13,727 bases of DNA from the NCBI GenBank assembly GCA_964650975.1, contig CAZYWA010000122.1, positions 1 through 13,727 on the forward strand, read 5' to 3'. The first letter of the stretch is position 1. Each line of letters starts with the position of its first letter. Shown in pieces: positions 1 to 7,218 of this stretch. The position numbers and the translations under genes were made by a program. A model generated the notes under the pieces. That model did no database searches. It was not told where the DNA came from and was given only the letters and a program-made list of their open reading frames with translations. The DNA is from CAZYWA01 sp964650975 [NCBI: uncultured bacterium] (GTDB lineage: Bacteria > JADJOY01).

Positions 1-497
1 AACGCCTGATCCACGAGAGGAAACGCGCAACCGGCCGCCAGGCGGCCCAGCAGCGCCGCGGGCAGCACCCGGCTCTCGAAGGCCACGAACATCGCGACCG
101 GCAGCACCGACCAGCGGCCCAGCCAGCCGCCACTCTCGAGCACGAACATCCCCGGCAGCAGCGCGAGCGAAAGCAGCGAGCCACGCGGGTCGGCGAAATT
201 GGCGTAGGAGCGCCAGTACCCGAGCACCAGCGTCCACAGCACCCCGACGGCCACGATTCTCGCCGCCGGCAGCGGAGCCAGCCGTAGCCAGAGCCAGGGG
301 CCCAGCAACATCGAGGCTCCGAAGACCACTCCCATCACCCAGAAATGCGACGGATGCAGCCACCCGGTCAGGAGCACACAGTGCACGGCGGTGACCGCGG
401 CGCGGCTGCCCAGACGGACCAGCCCCCCACCCAGCCGAGCGACGCGTTCCCGGGCACCCGGCTCGGGCGCGGACAGGCTTCCTGATTCGATCGACAC
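1..497 (-). CDS. Multi-pass membrane protein of unknown function, 3' end beyond the window
   Basis: This frame has no annotated-length ORF because it leaves the left edge, but reading the minus strand from a GTG at 497-495 gives 165 uninterrupted codons. An in-frame TGA lies four codons upstream, and GAGGAG sits 13 bases before the GTG, so the GTG is the best start. After about 27 polar residues come hydrophobic stretches near residues 30-46, 52-70, 80-97, 107-120, 126-140 and 144-160, so it is an integral inner-membrane protein. The phrases GMFVLES (116-122) and AMFVAFES (135-142) look like a small internal echo. I do not recognise the family, and no catalytic motif is visible. It is divergently arranged with the epimerase gene, with 93 bases between the start codons. 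Translation and membrane character are seen directly; any function would be invention. Confidence 0.75.
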   Translation of the reverse strand, partial: MSIESGSLSAPEPGARERVARLGGGLVRLGSRAAVTAVHCVLLTGWLHPSHFWVMGVVFGASMLLGPWLWLRLAPLPAARIVAVGVLWTLVLGYWRSYANFADPRGSLLSLALLPGMFVLESGGWLGRWSVLPVAMFVAFESRVLPAALLGRLAAGCAFPLVDQA

Positions 498-526
498 GGC
501 CCTGGTTCATCTCCTCGGGGCGCCGA

Positions 527-535
527 TGCTACCTT
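527..535 (+). promoter_or_regulatory. Candidate extended -10 element for the epimerase gene
   Basis: TGCTACCTT resembles the extended -10 form TG-n-TAnnnT and lies about 55 bases before the epimerase ATG, in a short AT-richer patch of the divergent intergenic space. The best -35 match, TTCATC at 506-511 with an 18-base spacer, is poor (three of six). It shares the core TGCTA with the better candidate upstream of ilvE, which is the main reason to list it. Confidence 0.25.
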
Positions 536-590
536 TTCCGCACCCCCGCTGCGCCGCCCCCTTCGACGTTCGATCCGAGGTCCGTTGCTC

Positions 591-1604
591 ATGAAGACGC
601 TCGTCACGGGAGCGCCCGGATGGCTGGGCTCGCGGCTGGTGAGCCGACTGCTCGAGGCGGGGCAAGAGGTCCGGTGCCTGGTGGAGCCGGCCGCGGACCC
701 GCACGCGCTGCGCCGCGCTGGCGCCGAGACGGTCGCCGGGGACGTGCGCGATCCAGAAGCCTGCGAGCGCGCGTGCGCCGGTGTCGACGACGTCGTCCAC
801 TGCGCCGGGGTGGTGCACCCGGAGCGGTTCGCGGACTACCGCGCGATCCACGTTCACGGCACCCGCCACCTCGTGAACGCCTCCGCCAGCGCGGGTGCCA
901 GGCGCTTCTATTACGTGAGCTCGGAGGCGGCGCAGGGGTACAACCGCGGCTCGCAACCGCTGGTCGAGGACGCACCGTGCCACCCGGAGACCGAGTACGG
1001 ACGGTCCAAGCGAGCGGCCGAGATCGTCACGCTCGATGCGAACGCAACCGGTGAGCTCGAGACGGTAGTGCTACGTCCCGCGATGTTCTACGGTCCCGGA
1101 CAGCCGGAGCGCCGTTCGCGACTCATGCAGATGGTGGCGTCCGGGCGTCCGCCGCTCTTCGGCGGCGGCTCGAACCGGCGCAGCATGATCTACGTCGACA
1201 ACCTGGTGGACGCGGTCGAGGCCGCGCGCGGCACACCCGGCATCGGCGGCGAGGTCTTCTGGATCGCCGACACCGAGATCTACACCACGCGCGGGTTCTT
1301 CGAGGCGATGGCCGCGGCCCTGGGCACGACGCTACGCCCCCTCGAGCTTCCGGCGTGGCTCGCCGCCGGCTGCCGCCTCGCCGCGCAGACGCTCGAGCGA
1401 GCGCACCTTCACTCGCTCGATCTGCACGTGGTGGGCGAGTCGCCGCGGGACTTCTTCTGCAGCAATGCCAAGGCACGAGCGCGGCTCGCGTGGACGCCGA
1501 AGGTGGGGTTGAGCACCGGGCTGGCCGCGGCCGTCGAATGGTGGCGCATCCACGAGGCGCGGCTGCGAAGCGATTCGGTCCTGGCCTCGTCGCCGATCCG
1601 CTGA
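591..1604 (+). CDS. NAD(P)-dependent epimerase/dehydratase, extended SDR (3-beta-HSD/NSDHL-like)
   Basis: The 337-residue product has the Rossmann nucleotide-binding signature TGAPGWLG at residues 6-13, an acidic/Asp step GDVRDPEA at 50-57, the active-site serine region YYVSS at 107-111, and the catalytic pair Y136 and K140 in YGRSK. It also has the substrate-side segments LRPAMFYGPG (161-170) and RSMIYVDNLVDA (197-208), typical of extended SDRs such as UDP-sugar epimerases and 3-beta-hydroxysteroid dehydrogenase-like enzymes. The ATG at 591 is preferred over an in-frame TTG at 585 because GAGG at 577-580 is 10 bases from the ATG and the protein then begins MKTLVTG, as family members do. The substrate cannot be decided from sequence. 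It stands alone on the plus strand, and the next gene has its own promoter candidate. Family assignment is firm; sugar versus sterol substrate is open. Confidence 0.9.
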   Translation: MKTLVTGAPGWLGSRLVSRLLEAGQEVRCLVEPAADPHALRRAGAETVAGDVRDPEACERACAGVDDVVHCAGVVHPERFADYRAIHVHGTRHLVNASASAGARRFYYVSSEAAQGYNRGSQPLVEDAPCHPETEYGRSKRAAEIVTLDANATGELETVVLRPAMFYGPGQPERRSRLMQMVASGRPPLFGGGSNRRSMIYVDNLVDAVEAARGTPGIGGEVFWIADTEIYTTRGFFEAMAAALGTTLRPLELPAWLAAGCRLAAQTLERAHLHSLDLHVVGESPRDFFCSNAKARARLAWTPKVGLSTGLAAAVEWWRIHEARLRSDSVLASSPIR

Positions 1605-1639
1605 TCGCGGGCGCGGAGCTGACAGCGGTGCGCCCGTGG
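1605..1639 (+). terminator. Stem-loop directly after the epimerase stop codon
   Basis: CGGGCGC (1608-1614) and GCGCCCG (1630-1636) form a perfect 7-base-pair stem. It extends outwards through G-U and C-G pairs and closes a 15-base loop. It begins right after the stop codon and precedes the ilvE promoter candidate. There is no following T-run, so it would be at most an incomplete intrinsic terminator or a 3' end stabiliser. Confidence 0.25.
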
Positions 1640-1664
1640 CATCACGCCACCCGGGTGCTATCCT
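1636..1664 (+). promoter_or_regulatory. Candidate sigma-70 promoter for the ilvE-holA-holB block
   Basis: GTGGCA at 1636-1641 matches four of six bases of TTGACA. After exactly 17 bases comes TATCCT at 1659-1664, matching four of six bases of TATAAT and preceded by TG one base upstream (TGCTATCCT), an extended -10. The predicted transcript start is about 55 bases before the ilvE ATG. Upstream in-frame start codons at and near 1636 would fall inside the promoter, which supports translation from 1726. Confidence 0.45.
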
Positions 1665-1725
1665 GACCCTCTTCGTATCGCGGTCAATTCACGATGATTT
1701 CGCGCACTCACGGTCGAGGTGGCGG

Positions 1726-2643
1726 ATGAAGGTCGAAGCACAAAAGCTGTGGCTCGACGGCAAGATGCTCGACTGGAAGGACGGCACCACCCACGTCCTA
1801 GCGCACACGCTGCATTACGGCGTGGGCGTGTTCGAGGGCATCCGCTGCTACCGCACGGTCGACAAGCGGAGCGCCGTTTTCCGCCTTCCCGAGCACGTGC
1901 GGCGGCTTCGTCACTCGGCGCACGCCGTCTACCTCAAGGTCCCCTACTCCGACGAGCAGCTGAGCCAGGCGCTCTTCGACGTGCTGCGCGCCAACGCCCT
2001 CGACGAGGCGTACATCCGCCCGCTGGTCTTCCTGGGACCGGGCACGATGGGCCTCTTTCCCGAGGACAACCCGGTGCAGGTGATGATCGCCGCGTGGAGC
2101 TGGTGTGCCTACCTCGGAGAGGAAGGATTGAAGAACGGCATCCGCGTGCGGGTCTCCTCGTACATCCGCCCGCACGTGAACTCGTTCATGACCAAGGCCA
2201 AGGTCTGCGGCGGCTACGTGAACTCGTATCTCGCCAAGATGGAAGCGAAGCGCGACGGCTACGACGAAGCCCTGTTCCTCGATACCGAGGGCTACGTGTG
2301 CGAGGCGAGCGGTGAGAACGTGTTCCTGGTGCGCGACGGGATCATCAAGACTCCGCCGCTCGGCGCCGCGCTACCGGGAATCACCCGGGACTCGGTGATG
2401 ACGCTGGCGCGCGACCAGGGTCTCACCGTGGTCGAGACTCGCTTCAGCCGCGACGAGGTCTACATGGCCGACGAGTTCTTTATGACCGGCACCGCCGCCG
2501 AGCTGACCCCGGTGCGTGAGCTGGACGGTCGCGCGATCGGAACGGGCAAGCCGGGACCGGTGACCAAGGCGCTCCAGGAAGCGTATTTCCGCGCTGTCAA
2601 GGGCGCCGACGAGCGCCACCGCGGCTGGCTCTCGTACCTCTGA
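1726..2643 (+). CDS. ilvE: Branched-chain-amino-acid aminotransferase
   Basis: PLP-dependent fold-type IV transaminase that interconverts Leu, Ile and Val with their 2-oxo acids, using 2-oxoglutarate/glutamate in the cytoplasm. At 305 residues it matches the usual bacterial length. The PLP-binding lysine is K159 in TKAKVCGGY, the same position as in the E. coli enzyme. E193 in EASGENVF and the phosphate-binding ALPGITRD and MTGTAAELTPVREL segments are all present, as is the N-terminal HTLHYGVGVFEGIR. The frame is open back to 1636, but the ATG at 1726 has GAGG at 1716-1719 six bases upstream and gives the family N-terminus. It is followed after 27 bases by holA on the same strand, so co-transcription is likely, though no functional link is known. 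D-amino-acid aminotransferase and aminodeoxychorismate lyase share the fold, but the overall match is to IlvE. Confidence 0.96.
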   Translation: MKVEAQKLWLDGKMLDWKDGTTHVLAHTLHYGVGVFEGIRCYRTVDKRSAVFRLPEHVRRLRHSAHAVYLKVPYSDEQLSQALFDVLRANALDEAYIRPLVFLGPGTMGLFPEDNPVQVMIAAWSWCAYLGEEGLKNGIRVRVSSYIRPHVNSFMTKAKVCGGYVNSYLAKMEAKRDGYDEALFLDTEGYVCEASGENVFLVRDGIIKTPPLGAALPGITRDSVMTLARDQGLTVVETRFSRDEVYMADEFFMTGTAAELTPVRELDGRAIGTGKPGPVTKALQEAYFRAVKGADERHRGWLSYL

Positions 2644-2670
2644 GCACCTGAGAACGGCACCCTTCGCTCC

Positions 2671-4062
2671 ATGGCCGCCGACCTCGACGAGCTCGTCGCG
2701 CAGGCCGCCAAGGGCAAGGTTCTTCCCGCCTACCTGATCACCGGCGACGCCGAGCAGTCGCTTCGCGACGCCGCCCGCCGGCTCGCCTACGCGATCGTCT
2801 CCGAGGCCGACCGCACCTTCAATCTGGTCAAGTACGACGGCGCTTCGACGCGACCGTCCGAGGTGGCCGACGACCTGTGCTCGACCTCGCTGCTCGGCGG
2901 CCGTCGCGTGATCCTGGTCCTGGGTGCCACGTTCCTGGCCGGGAAGCGCGACCAGGCTGAGCTCGTGACCGAGCTGGTGGATCTCTGGGAGCAAGGCCGC
3001 GAAGAGGACTCGGCGCGAAAGGCCGTGGTGCTGTTCTCGGAGGCCGGTTTCTCGCTCGTGAACCTGGCGCGTGGACAGCAAAAGGCACTCGACGAGTTCC
3101 ACAAAGCGTTCGGTCTCGCGGTGAAGCGCGGCGATCGCGTCGACCAGTGGCGCGCCGCCTTGCACGCGAGGCTCGCCCGCGACGGGCGCGACATTCCGCC
3201 TCCCAGCGGCGGCGTGCCGCTGCTCACGGCCACGCTCGCCAGCGGCCGCGCCGACGTGAACACCCTGATCATCACGGCGCGCAAGGTCGAGCGCACCCAT
3301 CCCGTCGCGCGCGAGATCCGCGAGCGAGGCGCGGCGCTCTCGCTCGATGTCGCGCCGGGAAAAGAGGCCGACCGCCAGGTCGCGATCACTCTCGACCGCT
3401 TGCTCGCGAGCAGCCGCTTGCGCCTTCCGCCCGACGCGCGCGCGGCGCTGCTCGAGCGCGTGCCTCCCGATCCGGAGCGCGTCTCCCGCGAGGTCGAGAA
3501 GCTCGCGGCCTACGCGGGTGAAGGCGGCACCGTCGACCTCGAGACGCTCTCGCTGCTGGTGGCGCGCGACCGCGAGGACCCGATCTACCTGTTGCAGGGA
3601 AGCCTGGGCGACCGGAATCTCGGCGAGGCACTGGCACGCGTGCGCACGTTGCTCTCGGGTGGCGACGGCGACGAGATGGGGCAAGTGCTGCGGCTCGTCG
3701 CTGCGCTCGCCAGCGAGACTCGCCGGCTGCTGCGGGCCCGCGTGCTCATCGATGGTCCCCTCGGCGGCCGGTTTCAGCGCGCGACCTCGAGCCGCGATTT
3801 CGAGAACCGGATCTTCCCGCTCCTCGCCGACCTGGAGGGCGCCGGCTCGCTCGCGTCCGGGCACCCGTTCCGCTGCTACCGGACGTTCCAGGGAGCGCTG
3901 CGCTATCAAGCGGCCGACCTGGTGCGGATCCTGCGCGCGCTGGCCGGTCTGGATCGAGCGCTGAAGAGCACGCCGGGGAATCCCGAGCTGCTCCTCGAGC
4001 GCTTCCTCATCGACGCGCTGGGCACGCCGGCTCGGCCGCAAGCGTCGCGGAAGACCGCATGA
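2671..4062 (+). CDS. holA: DNA polymerase III delta subunit, with unusual central insertion
   Basis: Delta is the clamp-loader subunit that opens the beta sliding clamp. The N-terminus has the family pattern (PAYLITGDAEQSLRDAARRL near 19-38), followed by a degenerate AAA+ core with a strand and loop at 79-91 (RRVILVLGATFLA). The C-terminal collar helices end in LKSTPGNPELLLERFLIDAL (431-450), a classic delta ending. At 463 residues it is about 100 longer than typical HolA (around 340). The extra material lies roughly at 107-195, between the core strand and a later strand, NTLIITARKVERTHP, that resumes the usual order. No Walker A is expected in delta, and none is seen. The ATG at 2671 gives the standard N-terminus. 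The stop overlaps the holB start as ATGA (4059-4062), so the two clamp-loader subunits are probably translationally coupled. Confidence 0.9.
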   Translation: MAADLDELVAQAAKGKVLPAYLITGDAEQSLRDAARRLAYAIVSEADRTFNLVKYDGASTRPSEVADDLCSTSLLGGRRVILVLGATFLAGKRDQAELVTELVDLWEQGREEDSARKAVVLFSEAGFSLVNLARGQQKALDEFHKAFGLAVKRGDRVDQWRAALHARLARDGRDIPPPSGGVPLLTATLASGRADVNTLIITARKVERTHPVAREIRERGAALSLDVAPGKEADRQVAITLDRLLASSRLRLPPDARAALLERVPPDPERVSREVEKLAAYAGEGGTVDLETLSLLVARDREDPIYLLQGSLGDRNLGEALARVRTLLSGGDGDEMGQVLRLVAALASETRRLLRARVLIDGPLGGRFQRATSSRDFENRIFPLLADLEGAGSLASGHPFRCYRTFQGALRYQAADLVRILRALAGLDRALKSTPGNPELLLERFLIDALGTPARPQASRKTA

Positions 4063-5096
4063 AGCTCTCGCAGGTATCCGGCCAGCCGCGCCCGGTCTCG
4101 ATCCTCACCCGTGCCCTCGAAAGCGGGCGCCCCGCTCAGGCCTACCTCTTCCATGGTCCGGAGAGCGTCGGCAAGGAGCTCGCGGCGCGCGCCTTCGTGG
4201 CGAGCTTGTGCTGCTCCGCGCGCTCCGGCACCGATGCGTGCGGCCATTGCGGTAACTGCGAAAAGCTCGCTCGCGGTGTGCATCCTGACCTGCTTGCGGT
4301 CCTTCCCGAAGACGAGGCCCTGGCGCGCGGGATCGCGACCAAGTCCGACTTCGACGGCAAGCCGTCGAGCACCATCCGCGTGTCGACGGTGCGCGACGTG
4401 AACGGCTGGCTGGCGTCCCGGCCCGTCGAGGGAACGGTGCGCGTGGCGCTGGTGATCGAGGCGCACCAGATGGGACCGGAGGGTCAGAATGCGCTGCTCA
4501 AGACCCTCGAGGAGCCGCGCGCCGGCCGGGTGTTGATCCTGGTGTCCTCGGCTCCCAGCGCGCTCCTCGCCACGGTGCGAAGCCGCTGTCAGAAGCTGCG
4601 CTTCGGGACGCTCGACGACGCGACGGTGAAGAAGCTGCTCGAGCGGAATCTGGGCGCGAGCGTCACCGCGGAAGCGATCACGCGAGGCGTGGCCCACGCC
4701 CACGGCTCGGTGGCGCGCGGCATCGACGCGGCTCGCGACGCGGACGACGAGCAGAGCGATCATCTCGCGGCGCTCGGCCGCCTCGCACCCGGCGCCATCC
4801 TGCCGGTGCTCGATCTCGCGGAGTCCCTCGGCGGAGACCGGCCGGGCGCGGTGGCGCTTCTCGATGCGCTCTCCGGCCTCCTCGCTCAGCGTGCCCGCGG
4901 AGAGCCGACGGCGAGCCCGTGGCTGGGCTCGGTGCCGCGGCGCCGCGCCACCGAGCTGCTCGACCACATCGCGCGGACGCGCCCCACCGTGAGCCTGGGC
5001 GCCAACGTGACGCTCGCCGTCGAGGACTTGCTGTTCGCGGTGTGCGCCGCGGCCGTCGCCGACCCTAGAACATCTGCCCGAAGCGCAGGTAGGTGA
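4059..5096 (+). CDS. holB: DNA polymerase III delta-prime subunit
   Basis: Delta-prime is the AAA+ subunit that, with delta and DnaX, loads the sliding clamp. The 345-residue product has a P-loop GPESVGKE (33-40). The DnaX/HolB zinc module is spaced C52-x8-C61-x2-C64-x2-C67. The clamp-loader SRC motif is at 175-177 (RSRCQKLRF), and the conserved QNALLKTLEEP is at 143-153. The last P-loop position is E instead of T/S, and the Walker B region reads ALVIEAHQM, lacking the usual DEAH acidic pair. It is therefore probably a non-hydrolysing stator, as known for delta-prime. GGAAG lies five bases before the ATG inside holA. Its last ten codons lie in the 32 bases shared with the converging barrel gene, so its extreme C-terminus is likely dispensable. 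DnaX is excluded by the short length and motif degeneracy. Confidence 0.93.
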   Translation: MKLSQVSGQPRPVSILTRALESGRPAQAYLFHGPESVGKELAARAFVASLCCSARSGTDACGHCGNCEKLARGVHPDLLAVLPEDEALARGIATKSDFDGKPSSTIRVSTVRDVNGWLASRPVEGTVRVALVIEAHQMGPEGQNALLKTLEEPRAGRVLILVSSAPSALLATVRSRCQKLRFGTLDDATVKKLLERNLGASVTAEAITRGVAHAHGSVARGIDAARDADDEQSDHLAALGRLAPGAILPVLDLAESLGGDRPGAVALLDALSGLLAQRARGEPTASPWLGSVPRRRATELLDHIARTRPTVSLGANVTLAVEDLLFAVCAAAVADPRTSARSAGR

Positions 5097-6231
5097 GCGC
5101 CCGCTCCTCGTTCGTGAAGCCGACGTCGACGCGCGCCACCAGCCCGGAGGAGAGGAAAAATCGCACTCCTCCGCCGCAGCTGGCCTTCCAGTCGCTGACG
5201 ACCTCGTGGGAGAAAGCCTCTTCGCCTTCGTACACCCGGCCGAAGTCGCCGAAGCCGGTGGCGTCGATGGTGACCTGCCAGATGTCGAAGAAGTCGAAGG
5301 CCGCGATCTTCTCCCGCAGCTCCAGGTTCACGAGCGCGCTGCCGCGACCTAGAAACCGGTCGGGAAAGAAACCGCGCAGCGTGTCCGCGCCGCCCAGGCT
5401 CGGCAGCACGAAGAACGGGATCTCGCGAGTGACGCCCTCGACGTACTGAGCGCGGGCGCGCGCCGCCGCCACCAGCCAGTCTTGGAAGAGCGGCTGTCGC
5501 CGCGAAACCTCGAGGCTGTAGAACGTGTAGTTGAAGTGGTTGTCGAGGCTCGGTCCGACCTCCTCGACGAACCCGCCGATCCCCCAGCCGTCGATCGGGC
5601 GAAGCTCGCCGGGATGCGCGTCGTACACGAGGTCGAGCCTCAAGGTCCGGATCTGGCCGCCACCCACGCCGGGGAGATCGGGAAAGCGCTCGCGGGTGCT
5701 CACGGCGTCCGAGCCGCGATCGCGGGTGTGGCCCACCTCGAGCTGCCGCACCGCGATCGCGAAGCTGTAGCGCAGCGTCGACGTCAGCCACACGCCCAGC
5801 GACACCCGCGCACTCGCGTCCTGGAAGAGATGGCTCGACGCGGCGTTGGGCCCGTCCGAATCGTTGCCGAGCCCGAAGAACTCCTTGGCCGGATCGGACG
5901 CCCAGCTGACGTCGAGCCCCACCGAGAACACCGAATCGAAGACGTGCGGGTCCTCGAGCAAGACGCTTCCGAACTGCTGCTCCTTGAGCGCGTAGCTGCC
6001 CTGAAGATCGAGAACGGTGCCGGTGCCGAAGAGGTCGCTGTCGCGAAACTTGGCGCCGCCGGAGGCACTCGTCTCCGGGCTGAAGCCCACGATCGGCAAG
6101 AGCGCCCACGTGATTCCACCCTGCGCGGGCTCCGTCGATCCGGAGCCCTGGTCCGCGGCGCGGCCCGGAGATACCGCCAGCATCGAGAGCCAAGCGATCG
6201 AGAGAGCTCCGATGCGGGCGCGATTTCGCAT
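5065..6231 (-). CDS. BamA/Omp85-superfamily outer-membrane beta-barrel without POTRA domains
   Basis: The 388-residue product starts with a basic, then hydrophobic signal peptide (residues 1-25, likely cleaved after GRA). It continues as alternating polar/aromatic strands to the last residue. The strand-loop phrase LRLDLVYDAHPGELRPIDGWG (split around 197-217) matches the D...P..G turn of surface-antigen barrels. GGADTLRGFFPDRFLG (280-295) contains the (V/L)RGF motif of the lid loop, and the protein ends YLRFGQMF with a terminal Phe, the usual beta-signal for BAM-dependent insertion. There is no room for POTRA repeats after the signal peptide, so this is the 'bacterial surface antigen' barrel type rather than BamA or TamA. 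It follows miaA after 18 bases with no clear Shine-Dalgarno, suggesting read-through from the mutL-miaA transcript. Its cargo or function is unknown. Confidence 0.85.
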   Translation of the reverse strand: MRNRARIGALSIAWLSMLAVSPGRAADQGSGSTEPAQGGITWALLPIVGFSPETSASGGAKFRDSDLFGTGTVLDLQGSYALKEQQFGSVLLEDPHVFDSVFSVGLDVSWASDPAKEFFGLGNDSDGPNAASSHLFQDASARVSLGVWLTSTLRYSFAIAVRQLEVGHTRDRGSDAVSTRERFPDLPGVGGGQIRTLRLDLVYDAHPGELRPIDGWGIGGFVEEVGPSLDNHFNYTFYSLEVSRRQPLFQDWLVAAARARAQYVEGVTREIPFFVLPSLGGADTLRGFFPDRFLGRGSALVNLELREKIAAFDFFDIWQVTIDATGFGDFGRVYEGEEAFSHEVVSDWKASCGGGVRFFLSSGLVARVDVGFTNEERALTYLRFGQMF

Positions 6232-6249
6232 GAGCCGCGGGGCGACGAC

Positions 6250-7218
6250 TCAGCCGGTGCCTGCCGCGAGCGCGTTCGAGAGCGAGAGTGCCCGCTCGAC
6301 GCGTTCGCGGATGGCGCCGCGGTCGCGCTCGGGATGGCTCACGATCTCACCCTCGCGAGGCCGGAACCAGCTTCGTTGACGTCGCACGTACTGGCGCGTG
6401 GCCGCCGCGATTCGCTGCTGCGTGGCCGAAGCTTCGGGCCCTCGCGAAGCGAAGCCGGCGGACCAGTGCTCCCACGCCTCGCGATAACCGAGCGCGTTCA
6501 TGGCCTTGAGCTCGGGTCCCAAGCCGGCGCTCGCGAGCCGCGCGACCTCGTCGAGCCAGCCAGCCTCCCACATCGCCGCCGTCCGTGCCGCGATCCTCGG
6601 CCCCAGCTCGTCGCGCGGGCGATCGACCGGAACCCGGAGCACCGGCCCGAGCGCGCGGCCAACGTCTCGAAAGCTGCTCAGCGGCCGCCCGGTCTGCCGC
6701 TCGACCTCCAGCGCCCGCAGCACGCGTGCCGTGTCGTTGGGGTGCAGGCGCCGCGCACTGGCCTCGTCGACCGAGGCCAGTTCGAGGTGGAGCCGCGCGC
6801 CGCCGATCTCGAGATGACGCGCGCGCAGCGCCGCGCGGATCTCCGGGTCGGGAGGCGGCAGCTCGGGCAACCCGTCGGTCAGGGCCCGGACGTAGAAGCC
6901 GCTTCCGCCCACCACGAACGGAACCCGGCCACGCTCGCGAACCTCCGCGATCGCTGCGAGCGCCAGTGCTCGGAATTGCCCTGCGTCGAAATCCCGATCC
7001 GGATCGACGACGTCGATCAGGTGGTGAGAGACGAGCGCACGATCGGCTTGCCCTGGCTTGGCCGTGCCGATGTCCATGCCGCGGTAGACCTGCCGCGAAT
7101 CGGCTCCGATCACCTCGCCGCCGAGCCTGCTCGCGAGCTCCACCGCGAGCTCGGTCTTCCCCACCGCGGTCGGGCCGACCACCAGCACCACCGGCGGCAC
7201 CGTGCACGGGGGGGTCAT
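6250..7218 (-). CDS. miaA: tRNA dimethylallyltransferase
   Basis: MiaA transfers the dimethylallyl group of DMAPP to N6 of A37 in tRNAs that read UNN codons. The 322-residue protein has the P-loop GPTAVGKT (15-22), DSRQVYRGMDIGTAKP (40-55) with the catalytic-site Asp and Thr, VVGGSGFYVRAL (102-113), the EVERQTGRPLS segment (171-181), ALGYREAWEH (242-251) and the C-terminal ATRQYVRRQRSWFR (273-286), all in family order. E. coli MiaA is 316 residues. The frame is open far upstream, but that region antisenses nothing real and simply shadows mutL in another frame. The ATG at 7218 overlaps the mutL stop as ATGA, the expected coupled arrangement. mutL-miaA adjacency is widespread in bacteria. Confidence 0.97.
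   Translation of the reverse strand: MTPPCTVPPVVLVVGPTAVGKTELAVELASRLGGEVIGADSRQVYRGMDIGTAKPGQADRALVSHHLIDVVDPDRDFDAGQFRALALAAIAEVRERGRVPFVVGGSGFYVRALTDGLPELPPPDPEIRAALRARHLEIGGARLHLELASVDEASARRLHPNDTARVLRALEVERQTGRPLSSFRDVGRALGPVLRVPVDRPRDELGPRIAARTAAMWEAGWLDEVARLASAGLGPELKAMNALGYREAWEHWSAGFASRGPEASATQQRIAAATRQYVRRQRSWFRPREGEIVSHPERDRGAIRERVERALSLSNALAAGTG

Noticed and set aside
2371-4041. A 556-codon minus frame opposite ilvE and holA.
   Set aside because: Antisense openness is expected in such GC-rich coding DNA. The product lacks recognisable motifs and both opposite genes are unmistakable.
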